A stretch of 64,000 bases of DNA, from assembly GCA_963765295.1 (NCBI GenBank), contig CAVXVO010000008.1, forward strand, positions 124,001 to 188,000, in the 5' to 3' direction. Under the pieces are notes generated by a model. It searched no databases and was not told where the DNA came from. It saw nothing but the letters and a program-made list of their open reading frames with translations. The translations under genes were made by a program, and so were the position numbers. This DNA is from PALSA-612 sp963765295 (lineage in GTDB: Bacteria > Actinomycetota > Thermoleophilia > Gaiellales > Gaiellaceae). Positions 60,759 to 64,000 of the stretch are shown in pieces; position 1 is the stretch's first letter; each line of letters opens with the position of its first letter.

Positions 60759-62036
60759 ATGCGTCCCGGTACCATCGTCGAGCTCTTCCGGCGGCGACCC
60801 GCGATCGTTGGACTCGTAGTCGCGGCCGCGCTCGCGGCGACCGCCACGGCCGTCGCAGCGACGAGCGCACTTCCGCCGCCACAGGTCATCAACTACCAGC
60901 TCTACGTCGGGGGCAAGGGCAAGGCGAACGCCAAGCTGTCGCCCGTCACGATCGGCTACATCAACGGCCAGGGCGGCCCGCCCAACTTCAACTTCCCGCA
61001 GGGCACCCACGTCATCGAGGCCGGGGTGAAGATGGTGAACGCCGAGCTCGGCGGCGTCCACGGCCATCCGCTCAAGCTGAACGAGTGCTTCTGGGCCCAG
61101 GCGGAAGAGGAAGGCGTCCGCTGCGGCCAGCAGATGGTCAACGACAGGGGTACGAAGGCAATTCTCTTCGGGTTCGTCACGGTCGGCAACCAGTCGATCT
61201 ACGCGACGGTGAAGGGCACGAAGCCGATCATCGCCGGCGTCACCGCCAACCCGGCGGATCCCACGGCGAAGAACACGTACTTCCTGAACGGCAGCCAGAC
61301 CAGCGTGCTCGGCCCCTTCGGCACCTACACGAAGCGGTTCCTGCCGAAGGTGAAGTCCGTGGCCATCGTCTATCCGACCGACCCGGGCGCCGACACCGCC
61401 GCGCTGGCCCTGAAGAAGGCCATGCTGCAGATCGGTCTGAAGGTGACGGTGATCGGGGTTCCGCCGCTGTCGACCGACCTGCTCGGGGCGGCGACGCAGG
61501 CGAGCTCGTCCGACATGATCGTCGCGGCGCTCGGCTTCACGACCTGCGTCCCCTTCGCCCGCGCGATCGACCAGATCAACTACACGAAGCCGGTGCTCTC
61601 GACGCCGATCTGCACGTTCCTCCCGGGGGCGGCGTATGCGAGCCACGACATCCCGAAGTGGACCTACGGCATCGCCCAGACACTGGTGAACCTGCCGGGT
61701 CCGCAGTCGAAGCTCTACCTCAAGAAGGGTCTCCAATACGGGACGACCGTGCCGGACATGCTCTGGGTCTTCTCGGAGACCTCCTGGGAGGAGTTGCTCG
61801 CCACGGTCAAGATCATGAACGCGATCCCGTTCAGCAAGCTCAACCCGGCGACGATCAGCGCCGGGTTCAAGGCCTTCCGTGGTCCGCTGATCCTGGCGGC
61901 GCCGAACGTCGCGTGCGGGAAGGTCTCGGCCGGAGAGCCGGCCGCCTGCGGGAACGAGACGCAGTTCTACAACTACGCCGGCAAGGGCAAGTGGAAGGTC
62001 GCGTCGGGCTGGCTGAAGCCGCCCGGAGTGAAGTAG
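60759..62036 (+). CDS. Branched-chain-amino-acid-type ABC transporter substrate-binding protein
   Basis: 425 residues with GAAGGAGG 6 bases before ATG 60759. Signal sequence (AIVGLVVAAALAATATAVAA). Periplasmic-binding fold type I (LivJ/HAAT): VTIGYINGQGGPPNFNFPQG, VIEAGVKMVNAELGGVHGHP, VKSVAIVYPTDPGADTAALA. Members of this group in catabolic clusters bind aromatic or organic acids rather than amino acids. Two Cys pairs occur (ECFW...GVRCGQQ; VACGKV...ACGNET). A hairpin separates it from the permease gene. Confidence 0.88.
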   Translation: MRPGTIVELFRRRPAIVGLVVAAALAATATAVAATSALPPPQVINYQLYVGGKGKANAKLSPVTIGYINGQGGPPNFNFPQGTHVIEAGVKMVNAELGGVHGHPLKLNECFWAQAEEEGVRCGQQMVNDRGTKAILFGFVTVGNQSIYATVKGTKPIIAGVTANPADPTAKNTYFLNGSQTSVLGPFGTYTKRFLPKVKSVAIVYPTDPGADTAALALKKAMLQIGLKVTVIGVPPLSTDLLGAATQASSSDMIVAALGFTTCVPFARAIDQINYTKPVLSTPICTFLPGAAYASHDIPKWTYGIAQTLVNLPGPQSKLYLKKGLQYGTTVPDMLWVFSETSWEELLATVKIMNAIPFSKLNPATISAGFKAFRGPLILAAPNVACGKVSAGEPAACGNETQFYNYAGKGKWKVASGWLKPPGVK

Positions 62037-62053
62037 CCGAAGCGTGAAGGAAC

Positions 62054-62083
62054 GGAGGGCCCGGCGGCTGTCGGGCCCTCCGC
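62054..62083. terminator. Hairpin between SBP and permease genes
   Basis: 11-bp perfect stem CGGAGGGCCCG / CGGGCCCTCCG with an 8-base loop. As the permease follows 21 bp later on the same strand, it probably acts as partial terminator or 3' stabiliser, keeping SBP mRNA higher than permease mRNA, the usual arrangement for such importers. Confidence 0.65.
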
Positions 62084-62104
62084 TCGATGAGAGACTGACG
62101 CCGG

Positions 62105-64000
62105 ATGCAAGACGTCCTCCTCTACGGCGCGCTCGGGCTGGGTGCCGGCGCGCTGATCGCGAGCGTCGCGCTCGGCGTCGTGCTGATCTACCGCGGCTCC
62201 GGGGTCATCAACATCGCCACCGGCGCGATCGCGATGCTCGCCGCCTACATCTTCTGGGCGCTCAGGACCGGCTACTTCGGGTTCCACCTCTCGTTCGCGC
62301 CGGCCTTCGTCCTGACGCTGATCAGCATGGCCGCGTTCGGGATCCTGATCGAGCTGGCCATCTTCCGCCCGCTCCGGAACACGGCTCCGCTCGCCAAGCT
62401 CGCCGCGTCGCTCGGCCTCCTGCTCGTGCTCGAGTCGGGGGTGATCCTGATCTTCGGCAACAGCCTGAAGTCGGCGCCGACGGTCCTGCCGTCGGACACG
62501 GTGACGATCTTCGACCGGGTCGTGCCGATCGACCGGTTCCTGCTCGCGGGGATCGTGATCGTCGTCGCAACGGTGCTCGCGGCCGTGTACCGCTGGACGC
62601 CGTTCGGTCTGTCCACGCGGGCGGCGTCCGAGAACGAGGTGTCGGCGATGCTCGCCGGCCTGTCCCCGAGCCGCCTGGCGGTCCTGAACACCTGTCTGGC
62701 GAGCATCGTCGCCGGCGGGCTCGGGGTGCTGGTCGCGCCGCTGATCGCACTCGACGCGCAGACGCTCGCCTTCCAGGTCGTCCCGGCGCTCGCCGCCGCG
62801 CTGCTCGCCGGGTTCACCTCCTTCTACATCGCCTGCTTCGCCGGGCTCGCGATCGGGGTGTTCCAGTCGCTGCTCATCTACTGGGGCACGCAGAGCTGGT
62901 TCCCGACCGACTCGGGAGGCGCCCCGCTCCGCGGCCTCTCCGAGCTGTTCGTCTTCCTCGTCATCGTGCTAGCCCTGTTCCTGCGGGGAGCGAGCCTGCC
63001 CGGCCGCGGCGAGCTCGTCGAGCAACGACTTCCGGCCGTCCCCCGCCCCGAACGGCTGCTGAGGCCGAGCGTGCTCGCTGCCGTCGTCGGTGTGCTCTGC
63101 CTGATCGTCTTCCCGTACGACTTCCGGCAGTCCCTGATCAACTCGCTGCTCGGCGTCATCATCGGCCTCTCGCTCGTCGTCATCGTCGGCTTCGTCGGCC
63201 AGATCTCCGTCGTCCAGCTGGCGCTCGCAGGCGTTGCCGGCTTCACCATGTCGCACCTCACGACGGACGTGGGGGGTATCTGGGCGACGTTCCCGATCTC
63301 GCTCCTGATCGGGGCCGCCACGGCGACGATCGTGGGGCTGCTGATTGCGGTCTCCGCGTTGCGCGTACGGGGTGTGAGCCTCGCGGTCGTGACGCTCGCG
63401 GCCGCGGTTGCGCTCGAACAGTTCGGCTTCCTGAACGCGCGCTGGGGTGGCGGCGACCAGGGCTCGCCGGTCACCCAGCCGGACCTCGGAGGGCTCGACC
63501 TGTCCCCCGGCGGCCCGTTCAGAGGCCTGGACGGCAACATCCCGAGCCCGGTCTTCGGCTTCCTCGTCCTCGCCGCGACGATCCTCCTCGCTCTCCTGGT
63601 GGCCAACGTACGGCGTGCGAGCCTCGGGCAGCGCATGCTGGCCGTACGCTCGAACGAGCGGGCCGCGGCGGCGGCCGGGATCAACGTCCGCAACACGAAG
63701 CTCGCAGGCTTCGGCATCGCCGCGTTCGTCGCCGGAATGGCGGGCGCGCTGTACGCGTACAACTTCGGGTCGGTCAGCTACACCCGTTTCGGAGCCCTGG
63801 CGGCGCTCGGCCTGATCGCGTTCGCGTACTTCGGAGGCATCACCATGGTCTCCGGAGCGATCTTCGCCGGCATCGGTGCGACGGAGGGCCTCTTCCCGCA
63901 CGCCTTCGACACGTGGTTCGGCCTGTCCGGGACCTGGGCGCTTCTCGTCGGCGGCTTTGCGTTGATCATCACGCTGCTCGTGAACCCGGAGGGCATCGCC
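62105..64000 (+). CDS. Fused LivH-LivM permease of a branched-chain-type ABC importer (3' end outside window)
   Basis: Open from ATG 62105 to the window end (at least 632 residues). LivH half (1-~295): GVVLIYRGSGVINIATGAIA, and the EAA-like loop NEVSAMLAGLSPSRLAVLN. LivM half (~315 on): GLSLVVIVGFVGQISVVQLA, ALRVRGVSLAVVTLAAAVAL, LAVRSNERAAAAAGINVRNT and AFVAGMAGALYAYNFGSVS. The two are normally separate proteins; here a linker near 290-315 (LPGRGELVEQRLPAVPRP) joins them. The ATPase genes should follow outside the window. Confidence 0.9.
   Translation, partial: MQDVLLYGALGLGAGALIASVALGVVLIYRGSGVINIATGAIAMLAAYIFWALRTGYFGFHLSFAPAFVLTLISMAAFGILIELAIFRPLRNTAPLAKLAASLGLLLVLESGVILIFGNSLKSAPTVLPSDTVTIFDRVVPIDRFLLAGIVIVVATVLAAVYRWTPFGLSTRAASENEVSAMLAGLSPSRLAVLNTCLASIVAGGLGVLVAPLIALDAQTLAFQVVPALAAALLAGFTSFYIACFAGLAIGVFQSLLIYWGTQSWFPTDSGGAPLRGLSELFVFLVIVLALFLRGASLPGRGELVEQRLPAVPRPERLLRPSVLAAVVGVLCLIVFPYDFRQSLINSLLGVIIGLSLVVIVGFVGQISVVQLALAGVAGFTMSHLTTDVGGIWATFPISLLIGAATATIVGLLIAVSALRVRGVSLAVVTLAAAVALEQFGFLNARWGGGDQGSPVTQPDLGGLDLSPGGPFRGLDGNIPSPVFGFLVLAATILLALLVANVRRASLGQRMLAVRSNERAAAAAGINVRNTKLAGFGIAAFVAGMAGALYAYNFGSVSYTRFGALAALGLIAFAYFGGITMVSGAIFAGIGATEGLFPHAFDTWFGLSGTWALLVGGFALIITLLVNPEGIA

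Noticed and set aside
1..64000. CRISPR array, insertion sequence with transposase, phage genes, rRNA
   Set aside because: I looked for evenly spaced repeats, transposase or integrase motifs and rRNA cores and found none; the repeats present are segmental copies.

Overview
The window is a GC-rich stretch of an actinobacterial chromosome. Family content (UbiA-type decaprenyl-phosphate phosphoribosyltransferase, L,D-transpeptidase with SHGC motif, M29 aminopeptidase, CHRD and rhomboid-like proteins, many secreted proteins of unknown function) and the codon bias fit a soil member of the Thermoleophilia (Gaiellales/Solirubrobacterales type). That placement is inference; there is no rRNA or marker gene here to prove it.

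Layout. (1) 0-17.6 kb: envelope genes. Three copies of a phosphodiester-glycosidase-like protein, the UbiA enzyme, a peptidoglycan-binding protein, an acyltransferase, an L,D-transpeptidase, a flippase-like membrane protein, an orphan OmpR-type response regulator and several small membrane proteins. (2) 17.6-27.2 kb: a metal P-type ATPase, an amidase/polysaccharide-deacetylase pair, an ABC transmembrane protein with no ATPase, an M23-like protein and an esterase. Three 24-codon genes for lysine-rich peptides, each followed by a strong hairpin, are scattered here; two lie in a 258-bp direct repeat. (3) 27-47 kb: a decayed zone with intact genes (M29 peptidase, LolA-like protein, kelch/YVTN propeller, CHRD protein) between broken ones (ABC ATPase and permease, CDF transporter, GT51 transglycosylase, NlpC/P60-like and hydrolase remnants), a tRNA-Lys, a tRNA-Leu remnant, and a cluster of small secreted proteins sharing a two-cysteine motif. 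(4) 47-64 kb: mostly clean, tightly packed catabolic genes. One strand has an AraC regulator, a 25-codon peptide gene, a GMC oxidoreductase, a DpgC-type dioxygenase and a PaaK-type CoA ligase with overlapping ends. Further on are a RuBisCO-like protein, a GH26-like protein, a group-D flavin monooxygenase, a MetE-like methyltransferase, two tandem SDRs, and a branched-chain-amino-acid-type ABC importer whose two permeases are fused and run off the window.

Working model for the right side: a small organic (probably aromatic) acid or alcohol is imported by the Liv-type system, oxidised by GMC/SDR/flavin enzymes, activated to a CoA thioester by the PaaK-like ligase and cleaved by the DpgC-like dioxygenase, under AraC control. 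Substrate identity is not visible from sequence.

The left 46 kb carries many single-base frameshifts, whereas the right 17 kb has almost none. This is either real gene decay in an unstable region or local assembly error, and it should be settled before any pseudogene call is trusted.
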